Source: a bacterium HR15 (GTDB lineage: Bacteria > Armatimonadota > Fimbriimonadia > Fimbriimonadales > GBS-DC). Taken from it: a stretch of 64,000 nucleotides of DNA. Location of the stretch: NCBI GenBank assembly GCA_002898555.1, contig BEHR01000005.1, forward strand, positions 48,081 through 112,080, written 5' to 3'. The notes under the pieces were generated by a model that was not told where the DNA came from, searched no databases, and saw nothing but the letters and a program-made list of their open reading frames with translations. The position numbers and the translations under genes were made by a program. Shown here piece after piece: positions 1 to 8,702 of the stretch (positions are counted from its first letter, which is position 1; the number at the start of each line of letters is the position of its first letter).

Positions 1-2585
1 CCACTGGACGCAAGCAGCGTCTCGCCATCCGCACTCAGCAGCCCGATGCGCAAGGCGCACTGACGCGCCTTCTGCAGCGCATCCACCGCCTCCTGCCCCT
101 GACCGTTCAGCAGATAGGACTGCGCCAGCGTGAAGTAGATAAGAGGGTGTTCCAGCCCCTGTTTCAGCGCACGCTGCCCAACCTGAATGGCGTCCTCATA
201 GCGCTTCAGCATCTGCAGGCTGGAGATCCACTGGCTCCAAGCGAGCGGGGCATAGTCTTCGCCTGGGTCAATCTGTTCGCACGCTTGCTGCAGCGCATTG
301 CACGCGCCCTGATAATCGCCTTGATTGTAAAGAGTATTGCCCAGATTGAACCACTGGAAGGCATCCTGCGGGTTTTCTTGCAGTGTTTGTTGGAGCAGTT
401 GCACATTGCGCTGGCTCTTGCCGCGCTGTCGCATCACCTCCGCCTCGTAGCCCCAGTGAATGATTTGCGCATTGCGCAGGGTGGCGGGTTTGCCCCCGTG
501 CGCTAATAGGCTGGGCAGGATCTGCTCATGGACGCGCCCCTCCCAGCGGGCATACGGCAGCCGACGAAACATGCGGATCGCCCGGTGAATAAAGGCGTCT
601 TGCGGATTGTGCTTGTCCAGAATGTTGACGATTTCGATGTAGTAGGCGGCAAACTGGGGGTGGCGTGCGCCCTCGCGGATAATGGCACGACTGCGCGGAT
701 GGAGCCGCTCATCCGCATCCAGCACCAATATCCAGTCGCCTGTGGCATGTTGCAACGCGAGGTTGCGTGGCACAGAAAAGTCCTCTGTCCATTCGCACGA
801 AAGCACCTTCGCGCCATATCGGAGCGCGATTTCGGGAGTGGCATCCGTGGAGCCTGTGTCTACCAGGATAATCTCGTCCACAACGCCCTGCACGCTGTCG
901 AGACATTCGGGCAGGAACTCGGCCTCGTTTCGAGCGACGATGCAGAGGGTGATGCGCGTGCCGAGCGGTTCATCAGGGATGGGAATATGGTATTGTGCGA
1001 GCCACTCTTCTAACGCGCGAGCACGCTGCGCCGCTTTGCTCTTTGTGCCTGATAGGCAGCAGAAATAGTTTCTGAGCGGCAGCACGACCTCACGCAGCCA
1101 ATGTGGGTCGGCATAGCCTGCCCGCAACAATTTCATCACCAGGGGGTATGCCTGCTGCTCGCGCTCGGTATAGAGCAGGATCCACGCTTTCTGCGCCTGG
1201 AGATTCGGCGCGTCGGGCAGCAGGGTGAGCGCCTTGTTCAGCAGCGTTTCGGCATCTTCCCAGCGGTTCTGCTGCAGTAAGGCGTGTACGGCTGCCTCGT
1301 ACAGATGCGGATTGAGCGGTTCCGCGTCGATGGCATAGGCGAAAAGTTGCAGTGCGGTCTCGCTGTCTTCGTTCTGCAGTCGGCTCAGCCCGATATGGTA
1401 GTAGTCTACTCGGCTGGTCGCGTTTTCTGCCAACTCCTGCAGGCAGTGCGCCGCGAGGGATGCCGCCTGTGCCCAGCTAAAGTGCGCAACGATATGTTCG
1501 CGTGCCGCCGCCCCTTTCTGTCGCGCTGCCTCTGGGTTGGAGAAGGCGGTGCGCATAGCCTCGATGAGCGCGTCCAGCGACGGTTCCGCCCAGAAGGGAG
1601 TGCCGACGACCTCGTAGCCTTCCACACTGCTCAGTGGGCGCACCTCTGCAGGCAGCAGGTAGGCAGTCTGCTCGTTGCAGAAATCGAGGCACGCGCCGAA
1701 TCCTGTCGTGATGACTAACAGTCCGCACGCCATCGCTTCCGCAATCGGTAAACCGAAACCCTCCGCACGGTAGGGGTGCACCAAGCAGTCGGCAGCGTTA
1801 TAGAGGCTTGCCATTGCCGATTCGGGCAGCGTGTCGGGAATATAGAGCAGCGGCGGTGCGGACGGGTCGCGTGCCCACGCCATCAATTGTGCTTGATAGT
1901 TGCGCGTGCTGTAGAAATCTTGGGTGCCGAAATCTTTGACGATAAGCAGTACCTCGTCGCCTGGCTTGAAGGCGGCACGGTATGCCTGCAGCAGCACATC
2001 GATGCCTTTGCGTCGGACCGACCCCCCAACAAAGAGAAACTTATAGCGTTCGGAAAAGCTCTCGCGCGGCACATTGGTGATGCCGAGCGTGTCCAGTTTG
2101 AGGGGAGGCAGATCGGGGCGGAACTGGTCCGGGTTGACGCCGTTTGGCACAAGGCGCAGCTGCGATCCGGGCACGCCCGATTTGAGAAAGGTCTCGTACA
2201 CAAAGCGGGATGGCGTCCAAAGCTGGGCATTTCGGGCGCGAATCTGTTCCACCCACTCGCGCGGTGCCGCGCCGAACTCCCACGGCTGGATAATAGCCAG
2301 CGGTGCCGGCGAAAGGCTCCAGTCGGGTGGGAACTGATGGCGTACCCACACCTGCCAGCCATTTGCAGGTGGCGGGTTCCCTCCCAGCAACAGGTAGCGA
2401 CGCAGTGGATGCTGCTCCGCGTTCTCGATGGGGTCGCCCGCTTCGTTCGCAATCAAGTGCACCTGCCAGTGCGGGTCTAAGAGCAATAACGCGCGAATGA
2501 GTTCGCGATTGACCCGTGCGAGGCTGTGCGCGGAAAAGATACCGCCCTGCCAGAGTGTGGGTGGAAGCGAGCGTTGCTGGGACAT
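1..2585 (-). CDS. two-domain glycosyltransferase (GT4 + TPR + GT2), partial
   Basis: The gene is open from an ATG at 2585 to the left edge, so its C-terminus is missing. The first ~390 residues form a GT-B, family-4-like transferase with a KFLFVGGSVRRKG strand and a YRAEGFGLPIAEAMACG nucleotide-sugar motif. A helical TPR-like stretch follows. From about residue 543 a family-2 domain begins (LCIVARNEAEFLPECLDSV) with a DADE metal-binding motif near residue 621, and more TPR-like helices lie downstream. The product is probably a cytoplasmic enzyme of surface-glycan or glycoprotein synthesis; the substrate is unknown. A strong AAAGGAGG site precedes the ATG. It follows the MerR-type gene by 32 bp on the same strand, so the two are probably one operon. 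Confidence 0.88.
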   Translation of the reverse strand, partial: MSQQRSLPPTLWQGGIFSAHSLARVNRELIRALLLLDPHWQVHLIANEAGDPIENAEQHPLRRYLLLGGNPPPANGWQVWVRHQFPPDWSLSPAPLAIIQPWEFGAAPREWVEQIRARNAQLWTPSRFVYETFLKSGVPGSQLRLVPNGVNPDQFRPDLPPLKLDTLGITNVPRESFSERYKFLFVGGSVRRKGIDVLLQAYRAAFKPGDEVLLIVKDFGTQDFYSTRNYQAQLMAWARDPSAPPLLYIPDTLPESAMASLYNAADCLVHPYRAEGFGLPIAEAMACGLLVITTGFGACLDFCNEQTAYLLPAEVRPLSSVEGYEVVGTPFWAEPSLDALIEAMRTAFSNPEAARQKGAAAREHIVAHFSWAQAASLAAHCLQELAENATSRVDYYHIGLSRLQNEDSETALQLFAYAIDAEPLNPHLYEAAVHALLQQNRWEDAETLLNKALTLLPDAPNLQAQKAWILLYTEREQQAYPLVMKLLRAGYADPHWLREVVLPLRNYFCCLSGTKSKAAQRARALEEWLAQYHIPIPDEPLGTRITLCIVARNEAEFLPECLDSVQGVVDEIILVDTGSTDATPEIALRYGAKVLSCEWTEDFSVPRNLALQHATGDWILVLDADERLHPRSRAIIREGARHPQFAAYYIEIVNILDKHNPQDAFIHRAIRMFRRLPYARWEGRVHEQILPSLLAHGGKPATLRNAQIIHWGYEAEVMRQRGKSQRNVQLLQQTLQENPQDAFQWFNLGNTLYNQGDYQGACNALQQACEQIDPGEDYAPLAWSQWISSLQMLKRYEDAIQVGQRALKQGLEHPLIYFTLAQSYLLNGQGQEAVDALQKARQCALRIGLLSADGETLLASS

Positions 2586-2617
2586 TTGGGTCCCTCCTTT
2601 GCGATGGTCGCTGGGCA

Positions 2618-2971
2618 TCAGCGGCGACTGCCCGCTTTGCGACGCCCACGCGCGCGGCTGGGATGCGTGCCGTTATTGCCCTCGGAGGTGGGCTTCGGCG
2701 TGCCGAACCGCTCGCGCAGCTTGCGTTTCGCACCTGCAATCGTGTACATTTCCTCTTTGAGCAGGCGCTTGATCTCGCGGATAACCTCGATATCTTCGGG
2801 GCGATAGCGCCGCTGTCCGCCCGCTGAGCGGATCGGGCACAGGAACTCGGAGAACTCGCGCTCCCAATAGCGCAGGGTGTGGCTCTCCACCCCTGTCAGA
2901 TAGCTCGCGACGCTGATCGAAACAGGTCGCTGCTCAATCGGTAGCTTCTGCTTCTTACTCCGCCTTGGCAT
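2618..2971 (-). CDS. MerR-family transcriptional regulator
   Basis: A 117-residue protein with an N-terminal winged helix-turn-helix typical of MerR. The run SVASYLTGVESHTLRYWERE is the recognition region, and GGQRRYRPEDIEVIREIKRL is the wing and start of the dimerisation helix. The C-terminus is short and basic (RGRRKAGSRR) and has no effector domain, so it resembles the minimal MerR proteins found beside housekeeping or surface genes rather than a metal sensor. A GGAGGT site precedes the ATG. It is the first gene of a pair with the glycosyltransferase. The ligand is unknown. Confidence 0.85.
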   Translation of the reverse strand: MPRRSKKQKLPIEQRPVSISVASYLTGVESHTLRYWEREFSEFLCPIRSAGGQRRYRPEDIEVIREIKRLLKEEMYTIAGAKRKLRERFGTPKPTSEGNNGTHPSRARGRRKAGSRR

Positions 2972-3202
2972 GGTAGACCTCCATCAAAGTAGTTGTTGCG
3001 AGCCTTTCAGCGCAAGCATGAAGCCGCTTGCAGAAGGCTCGCAACCGATTATCGGAACTTTTAATGCTTTTCTTTACAGGGAGGTTTCCCCCGCCACCGT
3101 ACGGCATAATCGCTATCGCGACCAGATTGAGACTCCCCGTCTTCAAATTGGAATGGGAATGCTTTTTTACCATTTTGGGGCATTTTTGTCATTCCGAGTG
3201 CG

Positions 3203-3406
3203 GTGAGCATTTTACAAGGCAATCCGAAAGAAACATGGTATTATTTATCGATGAGTCGCCGATTGCCGTGGTCGGTATCGACAACGGTTCGAAATCCCGC
3301 TCGCCTGCGGGACTTTATTACTGCTTCCTCAGATCCAGGGGATGTAGTGCTTGATCCCTTCATCGGCACCGGTACAACCGCGGTTGTCGCTCATAGGCTG
3401 GAATGA
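3203..3406 (+). pseudogene. remnant of a DNA N-4/N-6 methyltransferase
   Basis: The last ~45 codons read NPARLRDFITASSDPGDVVL followed by DPFIGTGTTAVVAHRLE. This is the C-terminal part of beta-class DNA methylases, in which DPFxGxGTT is the SAM-binding motif. The catalytic (D/N/S)PPY motif and target-recognition region are absent, and the frame stops within the ATG of the next gene. It is best read as a decayed scrap of a restriction-modification methylase and is unlikely to be functional. Confidence 0.6.
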
Positions 3407-4170
3407 TGAGCACCCAACTGGCAAAAGCGGACCTGGATTACTTTAAGCGCGGTGCGTGGGAGAACCCACGCTTCTGGAACCGATTAGGCGGTCAGCCCAG
3501 CCTGCACGGCAAGAAGGTGCTGGATCTGGGCTGTGGGCACGGCAGCCTCTGTATCGATATGGCAAAGGCAGGCGCTGCCCGCGTGGTTGGCGTCGATATC
3601 AACGCCCGCCTGATCGAATTCGCCCAGCGCAACCTCGAACTGAACTATCCCGAGCTGGTTGGGCGAGTGGAATTCCACTGCATCCATCTCGCGGAGCTGG
3701 ACGAGGGCGACTTCGACCTGATGACCTCCAAAGACACTTTTGAGCATGTGATGGATTTAGAGGGCGTGTTGCACGAGATGTATAAACGATTCAAGCCCGG
3801 CGGCTTGCTCTATGCCGCAATAGGTCCCCTGTGGAACAGCCCTTTTGGCGACCATGACCACCTAAAACGGATTTTCGGGGTGAACTTGCCGTGGGCGCAC
3901 CTCATCGTGCCGCAACGCACCGCGATGCGTTGGCTCAGCCGCAAAATGGGGCGCGAGCTGCGTTCTTATCGCGATTTGGGAATGAATATGCTCGCCTTTG
4001 CCGATTACAAGCGCATCATCGAGCAGTCGGGCTTCGAAATACTCTTTTTCAAGCCCAACAACAGTCGCCATCCTGTGCTGCGCCTCTTCGCGCTAATCGC
4101 CCGAATCCCCTTCCTAACCGAGTATTTCACAAACAACCTGTACTGCATTTTGCGTCGTCCGCTGGAGTAA
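3403..4170 (+). CDS. class I SAM-dependent methyltransferase
   Basis: A 255-residue protein with a Rossmann methyltransferase fold. Motif I is VLDLGCGHGSL near residue 39, followed by the acidic end of strand 2 (VVGVDIN). A further FDLMTSKDTFEHVMD segment fits the post-I motifs of the Methyltransf_11/25 group. The C-terminal part is hydrophobic and may recognise a lipid or sugar acceptor. The substrate cannot be told from sequence. It starts inside the stop codon of the methylase remnant and is followed after 16 bp by the solute-binding protein, so those two may be cotranscribed. Confidence 0.85.
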   Translation: MMSTQLAKADLDYFKRGAWENPRFWNRLGGQPSLHGKKVLDLGCGHGSLCIDMAKAGAARVVGVDINARLIEFAQRNLELNYPELVGRVEFHCIHLAELDEGDFDLMTSKDTFEHVMDLEGVLHEMYKRFKPGGLLYAAIGPLWNSPFGDHDHLKRIFGVNLPWAHLIVPQRTAMRWLSRKMGRELRSYRDLGMNMLAFADYKRIIEQSGFEILFFKPNNSRHPVLRLFALIARIPFLTEYFTNNLYCILRRPLE

Positions 4171-4186
4171 AGAGGGAGGTTGCGCC

Positions 4187-5503
4187 ATGCAAAGAGCGGA
4201 CTGGTGGAAGGACGGTGGGGTGGGGCTTGCTCTGTTAATGTTAGGTGGATGTGCCGGGCGGTTTGAACGGCGCGATGGGCGTACCGTGCTGCGTGTCTGG
4301 AGCATGTGGGCAGGTGATGAAGAAAAAGTGTTTCAAGGCGTGGTTGACTACTACAATCGTGTCCAGAATCGTGTCTATCTGGAGAACTTGGGCGCGGTGG
4401 AGGATACGAAGATTATTCGCTCGATAGTGGCGGGTGCGCCCCCAGACTTTTTCACCTTGCGCGAGCCGGGCTACCTTGCACCATTGGCTGCCAACAACGC
4501 TTTGCTGCCACTGGATGATTGGTTCCGCGAATCGGGCTTGCGCGAGTCGGATTTCGTGCCCGCATCGCTGGAGCAGGGGCGCTATCGCGGACGGCTCTAC
4601 TCGATGCCTTATCTACTGGATGCGCAGGCGTTATTCTGGAACCCCGAACTGTTTCGGAAGGCTGGTTTGCCCCCCAATCGCCCGCCGCGTACGCTGGAGC
4701 AGATGCTGGACTACGCCCGCCAGCTGACCCAGCGCGACGCCACCGGTGAGATTCGCGTGCTGGGTATCCGTCCGCCGGAACTCATTTACATTATTGGAGC
4801 GTTCGGAGGGCAGTTTGTGGATCCCGTTACGGGCGCGATAACAGCAGACCACCCCGTGAATCTGGAGGCGGCACGCTACTATCGCGCTTTGATCGAGGCG
4901 ATGGGTGGTGGCAAGCGTGTGATGGCGTTCACCGCAGGCTTCGGCAACGAACAGGGCACCAACAATCCCTTCTTCCTGGGCAAAATTGCGATGATGTTCA
5001 ACGGGCAGTGGAACCCGTACTGGTTCCAGAAGTATGCTCCGCATGTGCCCTATGATGTGGCGCCTCTGCCTCATCCTGCTCGTCATCCGGAGCGGCAACG
5101 CCCCACCTGGATCGGGCAAAACATGTTCTGCATCCCGCGGGAATCGAAGCACCCGCGCGCAGCTTGGGAGTTCTTCGTCTGGATGCAGAGCGAGGAGGCC
5201 CAGGTATTGTTTGCCGAGACGATGCACGGCATCCCGAATATTCGGCGCGTGCTGAAAAACCCACGCTTACGCACCGTGCGCTCACCCGACGAAATCTGGA
5301 AGCGCGGCTACGCGAAGTTTCTCGATCTGGTGGACAGCCCGAATGCCCGCTTCTTCCCTACCACACCCGTCGCCACGCTCTACCTGCACGAATTGGCAAC
5401 CGCGCAAGATTTCATCATCAGCGGACACAAAACAGCCGAGCAAGCATTACACGATGTGCAGCAGCGTGTCGCCGCCGAATATCGACGATGGGCATATCGC
5501 TAA
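4187..5503 (+). CDS. extracellular solute-binding lipoprotein (family 1, sugar ABC transport)
   Basis: A 438-residue protein with a lipobox LGGC at Cys22, so it should be lipid-anchored. The mature part has the family-1 periplasmic binding fold: VLRVWSMWAGDEEKVFQGVV at the N-terminus, then NGQWNPYWFQKY and AAWEFFVWMQSEEAQ, a hinge and C-lobe pattern common in sugar-binding proteins. It should capture an oligosaccharide for an ABC importer, but no permease or ATPase gene lies nearby. A GGAGG-type site precedes the ATG. A hairpin at 5552-5579 follows the stop. Confidence 0.85.
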   Translation: MQRADWWKDGGVGLALLMLGGCAGRFERRDGRTVLRVWSMWAGDEEKVFQGVVDYYNRVQNRVYLENLGAVEDTKIIRSIVAGAPPDFFTLREPGYLAPLAANNALLPLDDWFRESGLRESDFVPASLEQGRYRGRLYSMPYLLDAQALFWNPELFRKAGLPPNRPPRTLEQMLDYARQLTQRDATGEIRVLGIRPPELIYIIGAFGGQFVDPVTGAITADHPVNLEAARYYRALIEAMGGGKRVMAFTAGFGNEQGTNNPFFLGKIAMMFNGQWNPYWFQKYAPHVPYDVAPLPHPARHPERQRPTWIGQNMFCIPRESKHPRAAWEFFVWMQSEEAQVLFAETMHGIPNIRRVLKNPRLRTVRSPDEIWKRGYAKFLDLVDSPNARFFPTTPVATLYLHELATAQDFIISGHKTAEQALHDVQQRVAAEYRRWAYR

Positions 5504-5551
5504 CAGGGTTTCCATAGGCAGAGGGGGTAGCTATAGAAAGCGAAAAAAGTC

Positions 5552-5579
5552 GGTTCCCCCTCGCACGCAAGGGGGAACC
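5552..5579. repeat. GGTTCCCCCT inverted repeat, possible terminator
   Basis: Arms GGTTCCCCCT and AGGGGGAACC are perfectly complementary (10 bp) around an 8-nt loop. There is no strong T-run, so termination is uncertain. A closely related hairpin lies at 43361-43386, which indicates a dispersed genomic hairpin family. Confidence 0.6.
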
Positions 5580-5636
5580 TGGGGGAGGGGATGCAGCATG
5601 AGGTCGCAGCCCCTCTGTCGGGGGTGATTGAGCGGT

Positions 5637-6380
5637 TTATGGATTGTTTTCCTTCATCGGGTCGTACCAGTCGCGTAGGGGTGGATTGCCAGGGATCTGT
5701 CGCCATGTGTCGCTAAACACATGCCATTTAGCATGCCCATCCACAAACACATAGTTCGCCCCACCGTTATGCCGTCGAATGGCTAAGGTGGTCGGCTCGC
5801 TTCGCGTGGCGTCCCACATCATCATGTTCATCTGATTATCCGCCACGCGCGGCGGCGTGCCCCAATACATCGGCATAAAGTGGTCCCCCTCAATCAGCAT
5901 GCCGGTTCGGCTATTGCGCTCCGCCAACTCGGCTACATAGATGCATTGGGCAGGGCTAACCACCGCTGCCAATGGGAAGGGGCGCGGGTTCATGGGATTA
6001 CCATACGGTGGATGGAACGGGTCCAAGTAGGCGTTGAAGCCATAAGAAGTGGGGCGCGGTGGATCCTCGTTCCATGCCGGACTATTATCCGATGGGCAGC
6101 GATGCAACAACTTAGTGCGCACATAGGGCTGAACCTGGTCGATCCAGGATGTGGGTATGTTAGACCCTGGATGGTGCATACGCACACTGGGCATCAGCTC
6201 GTCCCAGTCTTGAATGTACATTGCCACCGCCAGCCCTATCTGGCGACAGTTGGACAGGCATTGCGTTTGGCGTGCCTTCTCGCGTGCCTGCGTAAAAACG
6301 GGAAAGAGGATCGCCGCCAGTATCGCAATAATCGCGATCACGACCAGCAACTCTATCAATGTGAACCCTTTGCCTCGCAT
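5637..6380 (-). CDS. DUF1559-type prepilin-like protein
   Basis: A 247-residue protein starting [20 protein letters not shown], a type IV prepilin cleavage/methylation signal with cleavage expected after Gly5 and Glu at mature position +5. The C-terminal part contains [11 protein letters not shown], the conserved motif of the DUF1559 pseudopilin-like family. This family is expanded in Planctomycetes, Verrucomicrobia and Armatimonadota, and its role is unclear. The start at 6380 was chosen because AGGAGGA lies just upstream; upstream ATG codons lack such a site. No assembly ATPase or prepilin peptidase is in the window. Confidence 0.88.
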   Translation of the reverse strand: MRGKGFTLIELLVVIAIIAILAAILFPVFTQAREKARQTQCLSNCRQIGLAVAMYIQDWDELMPSVRMHHPGSNIPTSWIDQVQPYVRTKLLHRCPSDNSPAWNEDPPRPTSYGFNAYLDPFHPPYGNPMNPRPFPLAAVVSPAQCIYVAELAERNSRTGMLIEGDHFMPMYWGTPPRVADNQMNMMMWDATRSEPTTLAIRRHNGGANYVFVDGHAKWHVFSDTWRQIPGNPPLRDWYDPMKENNP

Positions 6381-6512
6381 GATGTTCCTCCTCTGTCTGA
6401 AGTGTTGCCTCCGATGATTGGACGCCGACGACGGCGCCCACATACAGCGCTACGCTATGCGAACGGCTTCCGAAGCCGCCCGATATGAGATTTTTTTCAA
6501 GGTAAAAGTTGC

Positions 6513-6872
6513 TCAGAGGGCGCGAGGCGGTGGGTCACGGGGTGCAACAGAACGAGAGATAGGGGAGAGAACGAACGGATGATAGCCAGCAAAAAGCATT
6601 AGAGGGGCGGGCACAAGCAGCGGCTCATGGTGCGCCCAACGCGGCATGCTGAAGCCTGCTGCGACCTGCTGCGCTGCACGATCACACGGGTTGAGAGTGA
6701 CCGTGTTTGCCACTCCTGAATCGACACGGGCACAGCAGCACTGATCACCACCTGCGCAGTCACGACAGAAGCAGCCCGAATGATGGGACATTTGCGCCTT
6801 TTGATAGGGGATAGGCGCAAAGGCGTTAAACCCTCCGATGACCAGCGCTATCCATAGTGCCCAGCGTTTCAT
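6513..6872 (-). CDS. small Cys/His-rich exported protein, function unknown
   Basis: A 119-residue protein with an N-terminal hydrophobic segment (MKRWALWIALVIGGFNAFA) followed by a cysteine cluster, SGCFCRDCAGGDQCCC, preceded by SHH. A second hydrophobic segment lies near residue 85, and the tail ends PRDPPPRAL. The Cys/His cluster suggests metal binding outside the cytoplasm. Not assigned to a family; the layout loosely recalls small copper-related DUF2946-like proteins. An upstream ATG at 6995 would add 41 residues without a signal sequence. Confidence 0.5.
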   Translation of the reverse strand: MKRWALWIALVIGGFNAFAPIPYQKAQMSHHSGCFCRDCAGGDQCCCARVDSGVANTVTLNPCDRAAQQVAAGFSMPRWAHHEPLLVPAPLMLFAGYHPFVLSPISRSVAPRDPPPRAL

Positions 6873-7046
6873 TTCTGTTCCATTTAGAACGAAGCAATCA
6901 TGCTCTGCGTTCCCTCTACACCCTCCATGATACCCTAATCGGCATGAAAAAATCAAGTGACCTCTTTCGGGTGAATCGCCTTTATTGATAGACACAGAAG
7001 AGCGCTATTCGGCTCCTTCTGGACTACCTTTCGGCTTCCGCGATCT

Positions 7047-7115
7047 GCTTCGGGGTAGCCCAAAATTTTCTTTTTCGGGGTACCCGTCTGGGTCAAAGAA
7101 AAAGTTTCATCGGTC
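7047..7115. repeat. dispersed A/T-C/G mosaic repeat (copy 1)
   Basis: This stretch contains GGGGTAGCCCAAAATTTTC and then GGGGTACCCGTCTGGGTCA followed by A-rich sequence. Both pieces recur inside the element at 55561-55787, the second in reverse complement, and part recurs at 44365-44415. It lies upstream of the CBS-GGDEF gene and appears to be non-coding. Confidence 0.6.
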
Positions 7116-7221
7116 GGGGCTTGCCTTGGCAGGAGAAGGGCGCAAAATCCCGTATCTTTACAGGGGTCTAAAGCGTCCGAGAGAGTGTATCATGGGAAGG
7201 CAGATGCAAGGAGGCGAAGCG

Positions 7222-8583
7222 GTGAACTCGCGGGCACTGATGGTGGTGGAAGGGCAACCTCCCTTCTATAGCAAAGGAGTGGACCACCTTCTGGCGCCGC
7301 GCGCGGAGCGCGAGCCGCTTATGCGAACGATTGCCCATCTGGTGAAACCTGTCCGGGTTTGGGTCAACCCCGATCACACTGTGGAGACCGCGCTCATCTT
7401 GTTGCGTGGGCACGGGTTAAGTGGATTGCTCGTAATGGAAGGCGCAGAGGTGCGCGGCGTTGTTGAGGCGCCGCAGCTTCTGGGCGCACGCCTTGAACAG
7501 CCTGTCCGTGACCTGTTGCAGACCGAGATTCCGGTGCTTTCGCCCGATACTCCTCTCAAGGTCGCTGCCGAATGGTTCATGCAGCATCATCGGACCGTGC
7601 TGCCTGTAGCGCAGGAGGGTCATCTGGTCGGGTTGCTCACCGTGTTCGATTTGTTGCCTGAGATCGGACGGAGCTATGACCCGATGACAGGCTTGCCCTG
7701 GTCGGATTTTCTGCGCGAATGGAGCATCGAGCAACTGGCTGCAGGGCGCGAGATCACCGTGATTTTTTTCGATCTGGACAACTTCGGCATGTTCAACAAG
7801 CGTTATGGGCATCTGGTGGGCGATGAAGTGCTGCGGCGTGTGGCTCAAATTATGAAAGAGGAGATCGATCCCGACACGGAGGTGGTCTGTCGCTGGGGTG
7901 GCGACGAGTTCGCGATTGCTACCCTGCGTCGGCGTGAGGAGGCAGGACTCTTGGCGCACCACATCAGCCGCCAGATCGCCGCTATCCAGTTGCCCGATGT
8001 GGACACCCCTGTCATGGTGTCCTATGGTTATCAAGGTGGCAAGCGCACGCGCGAGCGCGAGCAAGTTCACTACGCAGCGACCGTGGATAACCTGATTAAC
8101 CTTGCCAGTCAAGAATGCTTGCTCATGAAGGGTGCGCAAGGGCGGGCGCAAGGGGCACAGCTGGCTCTCCCCATGCAGGCGGTGACGGAGTCGCGCCCCG
8201 CGGAACGGCGTATCCGCATCCAAACGGTGAGCTACGAGCGAGAAGGCAGACGCGCCCGTGCCCGAGTCTATCTGCAGATGGACAGTACCCCGCTTAGCGG
8301 CACGGCAGAAGGCGAGGCGAACCTTCCTCGTCTGGTGGCGGAAGCAACCCTGAATGCCCTGCGCCGCGCGTTGCCTACCCCGATTGCCATTACCCTGTTG
8401 AGTATCACCGAGACAACTATCGACACGGGGTATACCATCGTGAGCGCGGTGCTGCTGTGGGAATCGGAGGGGGTACAGCAAGAACTGGTGGGCAGCGCGT
8501 TTTTGCGCGAGGATGCCCCACGCTCGGTCGCTGCCGCCGTGCTGGACGCCCTCAATCGCCCTATCGCCCATGTGCTAAGGTAG
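7222..8583 (+). CDS. CBS-pair GGDEF protein (predicted diguanylate cyclase)
   Basis: A 453-residue cytoplasmic protein. Residues ~35-150 form a CBS pair (a likely nucleotide sensor), and residues ~155-300 a GGDEF domain with an intact RWGGDEF signature near residue 225 and an upstream FFDLDNFGMFN metal-binding strand. It should make c-di-GMP from two GTP. The RxxD product-inhibition site before the signature is not present. About 125 C-terminal residues (RRIRIQTVSY to the end) form an extra alpha/beta domain I do not recognise. The GTG at 7222 is chosen because AAGGAGG sits seven bases upstream; the longer reading through 6985 runs across a dispersed repeat. Confidence 0.85.
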   Translation: MNSRALMVVEGQPPFYSKGVDHLLAPRAEREPLMRTIAHLVKPVRVWVNPDHTVETALILLRGHGLSGLLVMEGAEVRGVVEAPQLLGARLEQPVRDLLQTEIPVLSPDTPLKVAAEWFMQHHRTVLPVAQEGHLVGLLTVFDLLPEIGRSYDPMTGLPWSDFLREWSIEQLAAGREITVIFFDLDNFGMFNKRYGHLVGDEVLRRVAQIMKEEIDPDTEVVCRWGGDEFAIATLRRREEAGLLAHHISRQIAAIQLPDVDTPVMVSYGYQGGKRTREREQVHYAATVDNLINLASQECLLMKGAQGRAQGAQLALPMQAVTESRPAERRIRIQTVSYEREGRRARARVYLQMDSTPLSGTAEGEANLPRLVAEATLNALRRALPTPIAITLLSITETTIDTGYTIVSAVLLWESEGVQQELVGSAFLREDAPRSVAAAVLDALNRPIAHVLR

Positions 8584-8658
8584 CGACTGCCTTCCGGAGA
8601 ACGAAGCTCCCTGCCAAGCTGTTGACTTTTCAGCTCACCCACCAGAGAGGGCTTGAAT

Positions 8659-8678
8659 CTCTCAAAGAGAGGTATACT
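8659..8678 (+). promoter_or_regulatory. putative tpx promoter with small palindrome
   Basis: A TATACT -10-like hexamer at 8673-8678 is preceded by the inverted repeat CTCTC-AAA-GAGAG at 8659-8671, 25 bp upstream of the tpx start. No good -35 is visible. The palindrome could be an operator. Confidence 0.35.
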
Positions 8679-8702
8679 CTACAGCATAGGAGGAGGACGG
8701 AA

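Noticed and set aside
3281..3310. GGTTCGAAATCCCG as a possible tRNA T-arm or attachment site
   Set aside because: No acceptor, D- or anticodon arm can be folded around it; it lies within the methylase remnant.
6958..6972. 15-bp sequence TGACCTCTTTCGGGT shared with 15245-15259
   Set aside because: One or two such matches are expected by chance in 64 kb; the contexts give no further support.
7417..8571. 384-codon open frame antisense to the CBS-GGDEF gene
   Set aside because: The sense strand has clear domain motifs; the antisense frame has none and is a codon-bias shadow.
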